Positions 1-9,880 of a stretch of 64,000 nt of DNA are shown in pieces. This stretch comes from Owenia fusiformis (taxonomy: Eukaryota > Annelida > Polychaeta > Sabellida > Oweniidae), in NCBI GenBank assembly GCA_903813345.2, contig CAIIXF020000010.1, positions 9,232,349-9,296,348 on the forward strand, read 5' to 3'. The notes beneath the pieces are model-generated. The model saw nothing but the letters and a program-made list of their open reading frames with translations. It did not search any database and was not told the DNA's origin. The translations under genes were made by a program, and so were the position numbers. Positions within the stretch are counted from its first letter, which is position 1. The number at the start of each line of letters is the position of its first letter.

Positions 1-2
1 CA

Positions 3-887
3 GTTATAGGTCGAAAGTTCTTTTTTACGTTAAGTTCTCCTCTTCTAAACAGTGTTATTTATCGTGCCACTGAATTCATCAAATCACCAGATGCAGAATA
101 TAATACACTTCGGGAGTTCTGGAGTTCTCGAGAAAAACATGTATTGAACAATTCTAATGACGAACCAGTAATCTTTAAATTGGGAGCGCGAAGCGACCAT
201 GCTCCCTTTTATAACATAATAGGAGTGCCGAGTATGAACTCCGGGCGATTTGGAAATGATACATCCTCGTACCCTCTCTATCATAGTGCATATGAGACTT
301 TCAGAGCAGTGAAAATGTTCATAGATCCCACGTTTGAGTACCAACAAGCGATCGCTAGACTAGTCGGTGAAATGGTAAGGCTCCTCGCCGAAGAACTTGT
401 TCTGCCAATGGATGTTCGTTATTACGCTAAAGACATAACAACAACTTTTGCTCAAATAAAAAAGAGATTTGGAACAAAACTTGACAGTGAAAATATAACC
501 CTGTCAAAGTTTGAAGAGGCTGTCGAAAGTTTTGCAAACGCAACTGAGTTGTTCAATATTATGGCGGAAAACGTTGACAGACATGATCCAATTGCCGTGA
601 GAATGTTGAACGATAAAATGATGTTGTTGGAACGAGCATTCATCGATCCACTAGGGTTACCTGGAAGACCTCTGTATCGTCATATAGTAGCCGCTCCAAG
701 CAGAAGCAATGCCTGTAATTCGGTGGGGTTTCCTGGTGTCGTTGACGCTATCGCTGACACCGAAGATTTGGCAGTTGATGATAAGGTTAACGGTTGGAGA
801 CTTGTTCGGAAAGAAATTGCAAAAGCTATATTTGCACTCAAATCTGCTGGATCAACTCTTTTGGGTCACGTAAAACTTGGACGCTAA
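3..887 (+). CDS. M28B zinc peptidase (GCPII/NAALADase family), C-terminal part, copy A
   Basis: The reading frame is open from base 3, so the N-terminal half lies outside the window; no in-frame ATG near the edge is a sensible start. It is colinear with codons ~471-765 of the complete copy at 5137-7434 and includes the YPLYHS motif, whose His is a zinc ligand in glutamate carboxypeptidase II, and the ERAFIDPLGLPGRP motif of the C-terminal dimerisation domain. The catalytic core (GGH, EE, NTD motifs) would be upstream. Nucleotide identity with the complete copy is very high around 380-710 and lower on both sides, which suggests recent gene conversion. In the C-terminal glutarate-sensor loop this copy reads NACNSVGFPG where human GCPII has NKYAGESFPG, so both K699 and Y700 equivalents are changed. 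No intron is visible. It could be a gene or a transcribed pseudogene; the visible frame is intact. Confidence 0.85.
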   Translation, partial: VIGRKFFFTLSSPLLNSVIYRATEFIKSPDAEYNTLREFWSSREKHVLNNSNDEPVIFKLGARSDHAPFYNIIGVPSMNSGRFGNDTSSYPLYHSAYETFRAVKMFIDPTFEYQQAIARLVGEMVRLLAEELVLPMDVRYYAKDITTTFAQIKKRFGTKLDSENITLSKFEEAVESFANATELFNIMAENVDRHDPIAVRMLNDKMMLLERAFIDPLGLPGRPLYRHIVAAPSRSNACNSVGFPGVVDAIADTEDLAVDDKVNGWRLVRKEIAKAIFALKSAGSTLLGHVKLGR

Positions 888-979
888 ATTATATTTTCTA
901 AAGACAATGGCTTCTTTCGGACTTTAAGATAACACACCATTGTACATAATTTGGGAAAATTCTTGTATATATTTAAGCT

Positions 980-1361
980 TTCCATAGGCAGTTGATGATA
1001 AGGTAAACGGTTGGAGTGTAGTTCGGAAAGAAATTCAAAAACTATATTTACACTCAAATCTGCTGGATCAACTCTTATTGGACACGTTAAACTTGGACTC
1101 TAGATTATATTTTGTAAAGACAATGCTTCATTCGGACTTTGAGATAACACACCATTGTACATAATTTGGGAAAATTCTTGTATATTTAAGCTTTCCATAG
1201 GCAGTTGGTGATAAGGTTGTAGTGTAGTTATGAAAGAAAGTGCAAAAGCTATAATTGCACTCAAGTCTGCCGTATCAACTCATTTTGGACACGTTAAACT
1301 TTGACGCTAGATTATATTTTTTGAAGCAAATGGCGCAATCCTGACTTTGAGATAATACACC
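980..1361 (+). pseudogene. Tandem degenerate duplications of the 3' end of the M28B peptidase gene
   Basis: Two extra copies of the last ~120 coding bases plus 3' flank follow copy A. The phrase GCAGTTGATGATAAGGT of copy A recurs at about 988 and, as GCAGTTGGTGATAAGGT, at about 1200. Each copy carries the remains of the final codons (GGACACGTTAAACTTGGAC) and the downstream block GATAACACACCATTGTACAT. Small deletions break the frame in both. The second copy is interrupted by the insertion at 1362. The unit is roughly 210 bp, so this is a local tandem duplication of the gene tail, not whole-gene copies. Confidence 0.8.
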
Positions 1362-2009
1362 ATGAGCGTAGCCAAGGGGGTGCGATAGGTGCACCATAAC
1401 CCATAACCCCCATAACCAATGAAAATAAAATTATTAGATAGAGGAAGAAAAGAGCTTCAAAATGCTTTTTATTTGAAGTTTCTAACTCAATTTTGAAGGA
1501 AGTTCCATCAATTTTTTAAATTCAAAAGAAATCTTTAAAAAAAACAATTTTTTGATCGCTCATGCCACGATCGCAAATTCGCAACCCCCCCCCCCCTCTC
1601 TGACTGAAAACCGAAATGTTTTGACGATCGCACCCCTTGACCGAATGAGGTATATCCAGAATTATGGCAATGTCTATACTTTCTATACATTGTCTATACT
1701 TTCTATACTTTCGATCTCCTTTTTCATACTATCTGCCTTCGACGTTCTATACTTTCGGTACTTTTTCCTATAACTGTCTTAGACAAATCAGATGTTTATA
1801 GTTTCTATACTTTCTATACTTTCTATCTGCTATTTCCCAGAACTGTCTTCGATATATCAGATGTCTATACTTTCTATACTTTCGATCTGATTTACATGTA
1901 TAGACTTTAGAGTCCAATCGTCTAAGACTGAAAAAAGTATCATTTAAAAAAAGTATAGAATATGCCATAATTTTGGATATACATGGACCGAAAGCAGGCT
2001 ACGCTCATG
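1362..2009. mobile_element. Non-autonomous foldback-type insertion with ATGAGCGTAGCC termini
   Basis: The left end reads ATGAGCGTAGCC and the right end GGCTACGCTCATG, and both are flanked by TACACC (1356-1361 and 2010-2015), a likely target duplication. Removing the block restores the peptidase 3'-flank phrase CACCATTGTACATAAT. A second inverted pair lies inside: GTATATCCAGAATTATGGCA near 1650 and its near complement near 1965. Between these are an irregular TCTATACTT repeat (1675-1890) and, further left, a poly-C run at 1585. No transposase is visible. The superfamily is unknown. Confidence 0.65.
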
Positions 2010-2125
2010 TACACCATTGTACATAATTCGGGAAAATTCTTGGACATGAAGCTTCCAAAAGAATTATTCATATACTTTCGGGAACAATAAGCCAGACCAT
2101 TTTCAAATAACATAGAAATTGATCC
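2010..2125 (+). other. Rest of the duplicated 3' flank of the peptidase gene
   Basis: This stretch matches the flank downstream of the complete copy (7480-7590), including TTATTCATATAC and GGAACAATAAGCCA. The tandem gene duplication therefore carried at least 150 bp of 3' flank with it, and homology ends shortly before the mariner-like element at 2225. Confidence 0.7.
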
Positions 2126-2224
2126 ATCCTTTGGTTGTTTCAAAAAATTCTGATATCTGAATTCTGAAATTCTGAAAGTGTTCGGAACTTCGGTTATCAA
2201 TGTCAGATATACAGGTTTTATATA

Positions 2225-3135
2225 CAGGGTGGGCCAATTAAAATTGGAACATTTTTCTATTAATTCAATTGTCTTTATTTTTTGCAGTTCAATCCACTAA
2301 AATTCAGATAATGGTAAAATGATTATTTGTGAAAATGTTAAAGATAAAAATATGTATGTATGATTATTTTTGGCTTGACAGGGTCATAATCTGTATTCTG
2401 CATGTGTCATGAAAAATTTCCAAATTTTCTCTGCTTGAGACATCACTGCTGAAAATACATCTTTCATACCATACAATATGCACCCTTCAAATGGTCTCAA
2501 CACAATTTCCATCAATTAAAACATATGAAATTGTATTTTTCAAAACTGGCACAATATGTCTAAAACCTGTCATTTAAGCCATGGATGACTGTCAAATAGA
2601 GCTCAGACTGATTGTTCAGGTGGGGAGGACAAGAGCATGAAACCCTTGCATTGAGTAAAAAAATGGAACATTTTCTCATTGATTGTAACTTTTTTGTTAG
2701 TCATGTACATGTATTATCTTCAATAGTTTAGACAATTGAAACACAATTCATTGTCAACAGCTTCTGTAAATATGAATATACAAGTTCAGCATTTAATTAC
2801 TGAACATGCCCCCACCCACCTGATCAATCAGTATGACCTGTATTTGAAAATCATGCTTAAATATAGGTTTGAGACATATTGTGCCAGTTTTGAAAAAAGC
2901 TGAGGTCAATTAAGCTATTATAATATTATCCTAGGGAAACATGTCTAGCTTCACCTAGAGATAACTACGTAATGCTTTAGTTGATGGAAATTCTGTTGAG
3001 ACCATTTAAAGGGCATATATAGTATTGTGTGAGATACTGTATTTCCAGTAATGATGTCTCAGGCAGAGAAGTTTTGGAAAATTTTCATGACTTACGCAGT
3101 ATACAGATCATAACCATGACAAATGTTCCACCCTG
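2225..3135. mobile_element. Tc1/mariner-like foldback MITE, CAGGGTGG termini
   Basis: The ends are CAGGGTGGGCCAATT (left) and GTTCCACCCTG (right), flanked by TA on both sides (2223-2224, 3136-3137), the target duplication expected for the Tc1/mariner superfamily. The two halves are long imperfect inverted repeats, about 2225-2630 against 2810-3135. For example GACTGATTGTTCAGGTGGGG on the left pairs with a block near 2810-2840, and CTCTGCTTGAGACATCA pairs with TGATGTCTCAGGCAGAG. There is no coding capacity. A second copy begins at 63932. Confidence 0.85.
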
Positions 3136-3148
3136 TACTCGCCCTATA

Positions 3149-4129
3149 CAGTGTGTCTCAAAAAAAATGTTACACTTACAAAAAGTTCAATATCTTTCAT
3201 GATTTCGACGTTTCCCCTAAAATATACTTAGATACAATAAGACCATTCTTTCTCGAATAAATTCGCACCATCAGATTCAAAATCCGTCCAAGATTGACTG
3301 CACAGGACAGATTTTATAGACGCATGTGAAATCTGATTTGCGCCAATTTCTCAGTGGCTGGACATGTGGTGATCAATTCTTTTTTGGTGTGAATGCTGTG
3401 GACAGTAATATCTTGATATGATCAATGATCCAGTTGTTTCTTTCCTGGATAGAAATACAAGATTTCATTGTCAGAGTGTTCAATTTTGTTACGTATGATC
3501 GATGGCAACAGGATTGTGCAAAGGCCTGTGGCAGATCGTTTGGTAGAATTCTTTGGAAATCAGAAGATAGCATTGAATTACCCAATGGATTGGAGGGTCA
3601 TCCCACTTTACACCCTTGAGTTTTTGAAGAGCCTCTGAAAGCGGTTTAGGGCATCACAAACTGACCTAAATGAACTTCTGCAGAAATAATTGATAGAATC
3701 AGAGTGACATTGCAATCCATGTGTGCATGGGCAAGGGTACCTCAGATTTGCTTTGGAGAACATGTTGAGGGGACCCCATGTTTATGTGGATAGACTCAAT
3801 TGTCATATGTAAGACAAATAAGAAAATTACACAATGACTCAGTTTAAGGTCAAGCTTCTACTCAGAAGAAAGTTAAATATTAAAGAAACTGTTACTCTTT
3901 TGTCATTTGGTCCATCCAATCACTTAGAAGTTGGCGCAAGTCAGATTTTACCATTGGACACTAAAAGCTGTCATGTGGAGCCAATCAATGACAGATTTTG
4001 AATTTGATGGTGTCAAATTATTCGAGAAAGATTTGTCTTTTGGTATCCAAAGTATATTTTAGGGAAAAATAAAAATTATGAAAGATATTGAACTTTTTGT
4101 GAGTGTAACATTTTTTTTGAGACACACTG
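3149..4129. mobile_element. TA-flanked DNA transposon with ~215-bp inverted arms, CAGTGTGTCTC termini
   Basis: The left end CAGTGTGTCTCAAAAAAAAT and the right end ATTTTTTTTGAGACACACTG are flanked by TA (3147-3148, 4130-4131). The arms 3149-3365 and 3915-4129 pair almost throughout, including AAAAAGTTCAATATCTTTCAT and TTTCTCGAATAA blocks. Only 13 bp separate it from the preceding element, so two different TA-targeting elements inserted side by side. The central ~550 bp is not palindromic and may hold a transposase relic. Confidence 0.85.
3425..3830 (+). pseudogene. Possible decayed IS630/mariner-type DDE transposase relic
   Basis: The forward frames contain RWQQDCAKACGR, reminiscent of the FQQDGAxxHxA motif of IS630/Tc1-type transposases. 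After a frame change comes MDWRVIPLYTLEF, resembling the family's WPPRSPDLTPLDFF. A later segment contains DLNELL and then GDPMFMWID or, in another frame, GPHVYVD. Several stops and frameshifts separate them. Position in the centre of a TA-flanked element supports the idea, but the match is by eye and weak; it could be chance. Confidence 0.3.
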
Positions 4130-4131
4130 TA

Positions 4132-5136
4132 TACGAAGATTATTTTCGGCTTATGTTTGTTGATTCAAAAATACATCAAGTTTGTCATGGACCGAACTAT
4201 TGTAACTTTAAAAACAATTTTAGGACAAATAACACAGACAGGCTTTGACATGCTATCAAATGAAAACTTCTTGTTGCCAAACTTATGGGGAAAGTGTATA
4301 TCAAGTTTATGCCTCGCTTTGATCTAAACATGTGCTAGGCCTTACTTTCTCATCTATCTACATGTTAACCTCTGATCATCTCGCTATATTATCCCAAGAT
4401 TACAAAACAAGTGTCACATACATCATGATTTATGAGTTGCCAACGTCACTTGAACACAAAAATCAAAATTCTTCGGCATGTATGAAGCATTCGGGGTCTA
4501 ATGTGCGTAACCTGTAATAAATCAAAATATCATAATATGAAAACATGTTGTGATTTTTAAATGAATTGCAAAACGTTACAAGAAATAATCAAAATACAGT
4601 GCGGAGGAGTTGGGGCTGATACGATGTTGCGCCTTTTTAGCAGCCCGACTCAGAAACAATTAAAAAGGTTCACACAAGGTGTATTCATCCATGTCATTAT
4701 CGTAATCATTTAAGCAATATAATTTATTTGCTCAAATTCCAGAAATCTTGATAAATTGTTCTACCGTTTTGAAATCATCACCTTCACGCGATCCCAAGCC
4801 TCTGCGCATAGTAATTTGATTTTGATTTTTTGTAACAGCTTGTAATGGATGTATATGTTATATCTTATAACAATGAAAATACTTAACACAAAAACAAGGA
4901 CATTTCAGTGGGAACAAATGTTCCGTTTTGGACGCCATATCACAGTGCATCACAGTGTATCGTAATGCAAACTGTGTCAGGCTGATCCATTTGCCCAAGT
5001 GTCATTTTTCAAAAATGACAGTAACAAAGTTGTTTTGAAAGGTAAGATTTATATCAAACACTATTCATTTTCCACATGATGAACACTATAAGATCAACAT
5101 TGACAACCATTGCTTTGGTTAATTCACTTTGAGATA
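4132..5136. other. 5' flank of the complete peptidase copy; no gene seen
   Basis: About 1 kb of AT-rich DNA without a credible ORF. It presumably carries the promoter of the gene at 5137, but I see no clear TATA box at a suitable distance. The start codon context (GAGATAATGGCG) has A at -3 and G at +4. Confidence 0.5.
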
Positions 5137-7434
5137 ATGGCGGTGAGTCGAGTCGAGTTTGTTGCAGCAAGAGTTGCACTAGCGGCGTTCCTAGTGTGTG
5201 CTGGGATTATAATTGGGTATTTCAGTACTAGTACATCCAGACAGATGACCCTGCGGGATGTAGCTGGAGATACATGTAAAGGTGACCAAGATGATAACCG
5301 TGAATATATCAACTTCAAAAAACTAATAAAGGAAGCTAATGGTTCCATCGCAGATAGAATCACGGATGAAATTAACAAGACCGAAATTAAGAAAACACTC
5401 AGAAAATTATTGTCTCAACAACCCCCTGTTGCTGGTACCCAAGCTGAATTGGAACGAGCTCATTATATCAGAGAAAAATGGTTAAAGTATGGAATTGACG
5501 AAGTGAATATATTACCCTACGATGTACTGCTTAGCTACCCCGGGGATGTGAAAAATAATCCAAATATCTTGCAAATTCTAGAGGAGGACGGTACAGTTGT
5601 GCATGAAGCAACGTTAAATGAACCTATCCTTGATCGACGAAAAGACAAACACGACATTTTACCACCGTGGCTTGCTTACACACCGAGTGGCGAGGTCGAA
5701 GGGGAGCTGGTGTACGCTAATCGTGGTTCATTGGAAGATTTTAAGCTACTAACTGATGTACTGGGCATTAATGTCACCGATAGAATAGTTATTGCACGTT
5801 ATGGTGGCATTTATCGAGGAAATAAAATAAAGCATGCGCAGCTTTACGGAGCTAAGGGAGTCATTCTCTTCTCTGACCCCGGAGACGTAACCGAGGAAGG
5901 TGCCGGTGTTTATCCGGATTCAGAATATCTCCCTGAATATGGCATGCAACGAGGGACAACAAAAAGCGGATACGGAGACCCTTTAACACCTGGCTATCCT
6001 GCAATTGACATTACCCAACGTATCTCTATTGCAGATGCAGAAAATTCAACAAGGCTGCCACGGATTCCTGCACAACAGATAGGTTATGCTGACGCCAAAA
6101 AGTTTTTCGAAAGCATCGACCCTTCAAGTCAGGAGGCCCCTGTAACTTGGCGGGGAAAGATAAACACAACATATAGGTTGGGCCCTAAGATGGTGAACAA
6201 TAGAGTTGTAAGGCTGATTTCTAGGAACACAAGAGAGACCCGTACTACACATAATGTAATAGGAATTATCAGGGGATGTATTGAACCGGATAGATACGTC
6301 ATGGTCGGAGGTCATCACGATGCTTGGGCATTTGGAGCATTGGATAACACACAGGGTACGGCCATTTTACTCGAACTAGCAAGAGTTTTTGGCAAATTGC
6401 TAGATGAGGGCTGGCGTCCGCGTCGAAGTATAATTCTTGGAAGTTGGGGTGCTGAAGAATATGGGATTATTGGTGCAAACGAATTTGTCGAAGAATTCTC
6501 AAAAAACCTGGCTGAAAGGGCTGTCGCATACATCAATACAGACGTGTCAGTTACGGGAAGAAAGTTCTTTCTTACGTTAAGTTCTCCTCTTCTGAATAGT
6601 GTTATTTATCGAGCCACTGAATTCGTCAAATCACCAGATGCAGAATATAATACACTTCGTGAATTCTGGAGTTCTCGAGAAAAATTCGTATTAAACAATC
6701 CAAATGATGAACCAGTTATCTTAAAATTGGGAGCGCGAAGCGACCATGCTCCCTTTTATAACACACTAGGTGTGCCGAGTATGAACTCTGGACGTTTTCT
6801 CAATGATTCATCCTCTTACCCTCTTTATCACAGTGCATATGAGACTTTCAGAGCAGTGAAGAAGTTCATCGATCCCACATTTAAGTACCAACAGACGATC
6901 GCTAGACTAGTCGGTGAAATGGTAAGGCTCCTCGCCGATGAACTTGTTCTGCCAATGGATGTTCGTTATTACGCTAAAGACATTACAACAACTTTTGCTC
7001 AAATAAAAAAGAGATTTGGAACAAAACTTGACAGTGAAAATATAACCCTGTCAAAGTTTGAAGAGGCTGTCGAAAGTTTTGCAAACGCAACTGAATTGTT
7101 CAATATTATGGCGGAAAACGTTGACAGACGGGATCCAATTGCCGTGAGAATGTTGAACGATAAAATGATGTTGTTGGAACGAGCATTCATCGATCCACTA
7201 GGGTTACCTGGAAGACCTCTGTATCGTCATATAGTAGCCGCTCCAAGCAGAACCAATGCCTACGATTCCGTGGGATTTCCCGGGGTCGTTGACGCCTTCG
7301 CTGACGCTGAAGATGCGCCATTCGATGATAAGGTGAACAGTTGGAGTGTAGTTCAGAAAGAAATTGCAAAAGCTACATTTGCACTCAAGTCTGCAGGCTC
7401 AACTCTCCTTGGACACGTTAAACTTGGACGCTAG
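5137..7434 (+). CDS. Complete intronless M28B zinc peptidase (GCPII/NAALADase-like), copy B
   Basis: A single 765-codon frame; human GCPII has 750. The open frame runs upstream without an ATG, so ATG 5137 is taken as the start. Residues ~13-29 form one hydrophobic segment after a short basic tail, giving a type II membrane protein with an outside catalytic domain. Two-zinc ligands and the catalytic base are all present: H393 (GGHHDAW), D403 (FGALD), E440/E441 (GAEEYG), D469 (YINTD), H565 (YPLYHS). The PA-like apical domain (VIARYGGIYRGNK, GDPLTPGYP) and the C-terminal helical domain (ERAFIDPLGLPGRP) follow in normal order. Of the pocket that reads glutamate in GCPII, R210 (R227), Y552 (Y564) and Y700 (Y709) are kept, but N257 is T274 and K699 is A708, so the side-chain carboxylate contacts are missing. 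Substrate is therefore unknown. Vertebrate homologues have many introns; having none suggests an old retrocopy. Confidence 0.93.
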   Translation: MAVSRVEFVAARVALAAFLVCAGIIIGYFSTSTSRQMTLRDVAGDTCKGDQDDNREYINFKKLIKEANGSIADRITDEINKTEIKKTLRKLLSQQPPVAGTQAELERAHYIREKWLKYGIDEVNILPYDVLLSYPGDVKNNPNILQILEEDGTVVHEATLNEPILDRRKDKHDILPPWLAYTPSGEVEGELVYANRGSLEDFKLLTDVLGINVTDRIVIARYGGIYRGNKIKHAQLYGAKGVILFSDPGDVTEEGAGVYPDSEYLPEYGMQRGTTKSGYGDPLTPGYPAIDITQRISIADAENSTRLPRIPAQQIGYADAKKFFESIDPSSQEAPVTWRGKINTTYRLGPKMVNNRVVRLISRNTRETRTTHNVIGIIRGCIEPDRYVMVGGHHDAWAFGALDNTQGTAILLELARVFGKLLDEGWRPRRSIILGSWGAEEYGIIGANEFVEEFSKNLAERAVAYINTDVSVTGRKFFLTLSSPLLNSVIYRATEFVKSPDAEYNTLREFWSSREKFVLNNPNDEPVILKLGARSDHAPFYNTLGVPSMNSGRFLNDSSSYPLYHSAYETFRAVKKFIDPTFKYQQTIARLVGEMVRLLADELVLPMDVRYYAKDITTTFAQIKKRFGTKLDSENITLSKFEEAVESFANATELFNIMAENVDRRDPIAVRMLNDKMMLLERAFIDPLGLPGRPLYRHIVAAPSRTNAYDSVGFPGVVDAFADAEDAPFDDKVNSWSVVQKEIAKATFALKSAGSTLLGHVKLGR

Positions 7435-9880
7435 ATTAGATTTCGCAAAGACAAATGCCGTCATCCTGACTTTGAGATAATACACCACTTTACATAATTC
7501 TGAAAATTCTCGTCAATCAAGCCTTTAATTATTCATATACTTTTCAGGAACAATAAGCCATACCATTTTCATCATTCCCTCTAGATATTAATCCATATAA
7601 TTACTTGAGGTGCAGTGGTACTTAACAGGAAATGACGAAACAGGAAGTGACAATACCATGCTTGATTTCAAACATTTTTTGAACCAAGATAAGAGACTTC
7701 TGTTTTGATATCCAGTCAATTTAACTAGTTGCACATATCATTTACATGACCAGGATCACAATGTACATGGTCAGAATGACCCCAAACATGATGAAATAAC
7801 TTTTTCAGCCCTCTGAAAATGTGACCGAAAAATAGCTAAAAGTAGCCGTTAGGAAAGGTCACTGAACAGAATCTTTTGAATTTTTCAGAAAATGTGCCCA
7901 ATAAATTGCTCTACATGATACAATCTTTGAAATTTAGAAAATTGTCTGCAATCATTGCAAACAGTTTAATCCATAATAGATTTGATCTTAGATCTAACTC
8001 AATTAGAGAAATTGATGGCAGAGATAGAGCTTCAAAGCTAACAATAACTTCTGAAATCATAAACCTAAAATGTATGTATATGCTTTAAATGTAAATGTTT
8101 TAATAGACTTTAATAAACATAGTTTTATGTAGTTTAAAAAATATCAACGCAATCGATGCACTGTATGGGCTGTTATCCGAGTTTTTATTACCACAAACAA
8201 AACAAGACTTTGTTTTTTTGTTAGAAATTCATCATTTAAGCTGTTTTTAGAAATGATAAGCAATATCTTTAATGTTTATCGCAAGCTTATGATAACCAGT
8301 TGTGATGACATCAAAATAGCGCACATCAAATGTCGATTATACCAACACACATGACGCAGGCTTAGGTTTTGGAACTACCAATTATCGTAAATTTGCCCTC
8401 GAATAGTAATAATTTTGATTAGTGACATTGTATAATATGTTTATGTTTAGATAATTTATAACATAAATATTTAGTAAGAATATCATATACTATGATGTCG
8501 AAAATACTGTATATCATATGATACTTGCATCTCTCTTTTTCCATATTATTTCCTTATTCTCTAGTTCTTTCCAAATATAAGATTCGACTAGAAAAGTATA
8601 TTAGTGTAGTGTAATAATTAAGCCATTATTTTACAACAGAATATTGTGTAAAACCCATCCAGAATGATATCCAGCGCATTAGATTTATTGTATTAGATAT
8701 ATGTTATAAATTTCTGCTGAGTGCCAAGTTTTTGTAAGAAAGAAGCACATTATGACAATTGTATACATAACATTCCCCTCCAAACGTTTGGTTTCCCTGA
8801 CTCATCATTTGGAGTTGGACAACGTGCCGAATATTTGAACATCGTCATTCCTATGTTAAATTATCAATTAAATGGGAAATCCTAGTATTGCAAAGATATT
8901 TCCCAATATAAGAAATACAAAATTTGAAAAATGAGGAAAATTGAGAATGATGCGGTATTAGTAATTAATAATATCAAAATAATTTTCATAATTTTTAAAA
9001 CATTGTCACATTACAAAGATTCAAGCACGAAGAAGCAGTGGTAGGGGTTAGGGTTGCAAAATTTTTGGAATGACGCATATATATCGGAGTTGACATGTTC
9101 TGTACAGTGATGCCATCTAGTTTAAAACAAGAATAAGAATTAAAACCGTTATAGTTGCTGAACAAGCCAATGAAGGTAATATATGAAATGCGGTACCACA
9201 ATTTCTATTTTATTGCAGCTTCATTTAATAGTGACATTTCTGAATGTGTTTCATGTAAAAGTCCCTTTCATGTAAAAGTTCAACCGCTTGTGTTAATTTA
9301 TTTACTCAAAATCATCAAGATCCATTCTGATTTATCAGAGTTCCTCTTTACCTAACGCTTTTGAGAGAACTGAAAAAAAGGATAGTAAAGGCTGTGGATC
9401 CCACAATGATCAAGATCTGATACACGTGAAAGTTCTTCATTTCAAAAAGGAAAATTTAAGCGATATTTTTCTTCGGAAATGTTGCATTTTGAAAATAGAA
9501 TTTTGGGTTTCTTGAACCATTGCAAGATGGTGCATCCCACCCAAGCTAAATAGATAAAAAAAAAGTATATAACAAAGATAGTTTGGAGAATTATGTTGAT
9601 ATGTAGTAAAGAAAGAATCATTATAAAAGTGTACTTTATTTTCCTTATGATGAGTTGTAATTTCAAACAACAATTATCATTTCAACAACTTTTGTACAAC
9701 ACGCATATATTATCTGAAAATACAGTAGATCCAGAACATTTATCTCATGGTGATCCAATAGAAGTGGTGACATATTGTTATAGTTTCCGACTTTTTTGTG
9801 GTTTTCGGGGGGGGGGTGTTTTTGGCGTTTAGCGGTTTTTCTTCGGCGGTCAAAGTCTGTAACTAATGGCTGGTGGTGCC
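7435..9880. other. 3' flank of the peptidase and unique AT-rich DNA
   Basis: The first ~150 bp are shared with the flank of copy A. A possible polyadenylation signal AATAAA lies at 7900-7905, rather far from the stop. The rest shows no gene; a run of G (9808-9817) is the only simple sequence of note. Confidence 0.5.

Noticed and set aside
5110-5136. Nine extra N-terminal codons for the complete peptidase
   Set aside because: The frame is open but begins with TTG, not ATG; ATG 5137 has a good context and puts the membrane segment at a normal place.
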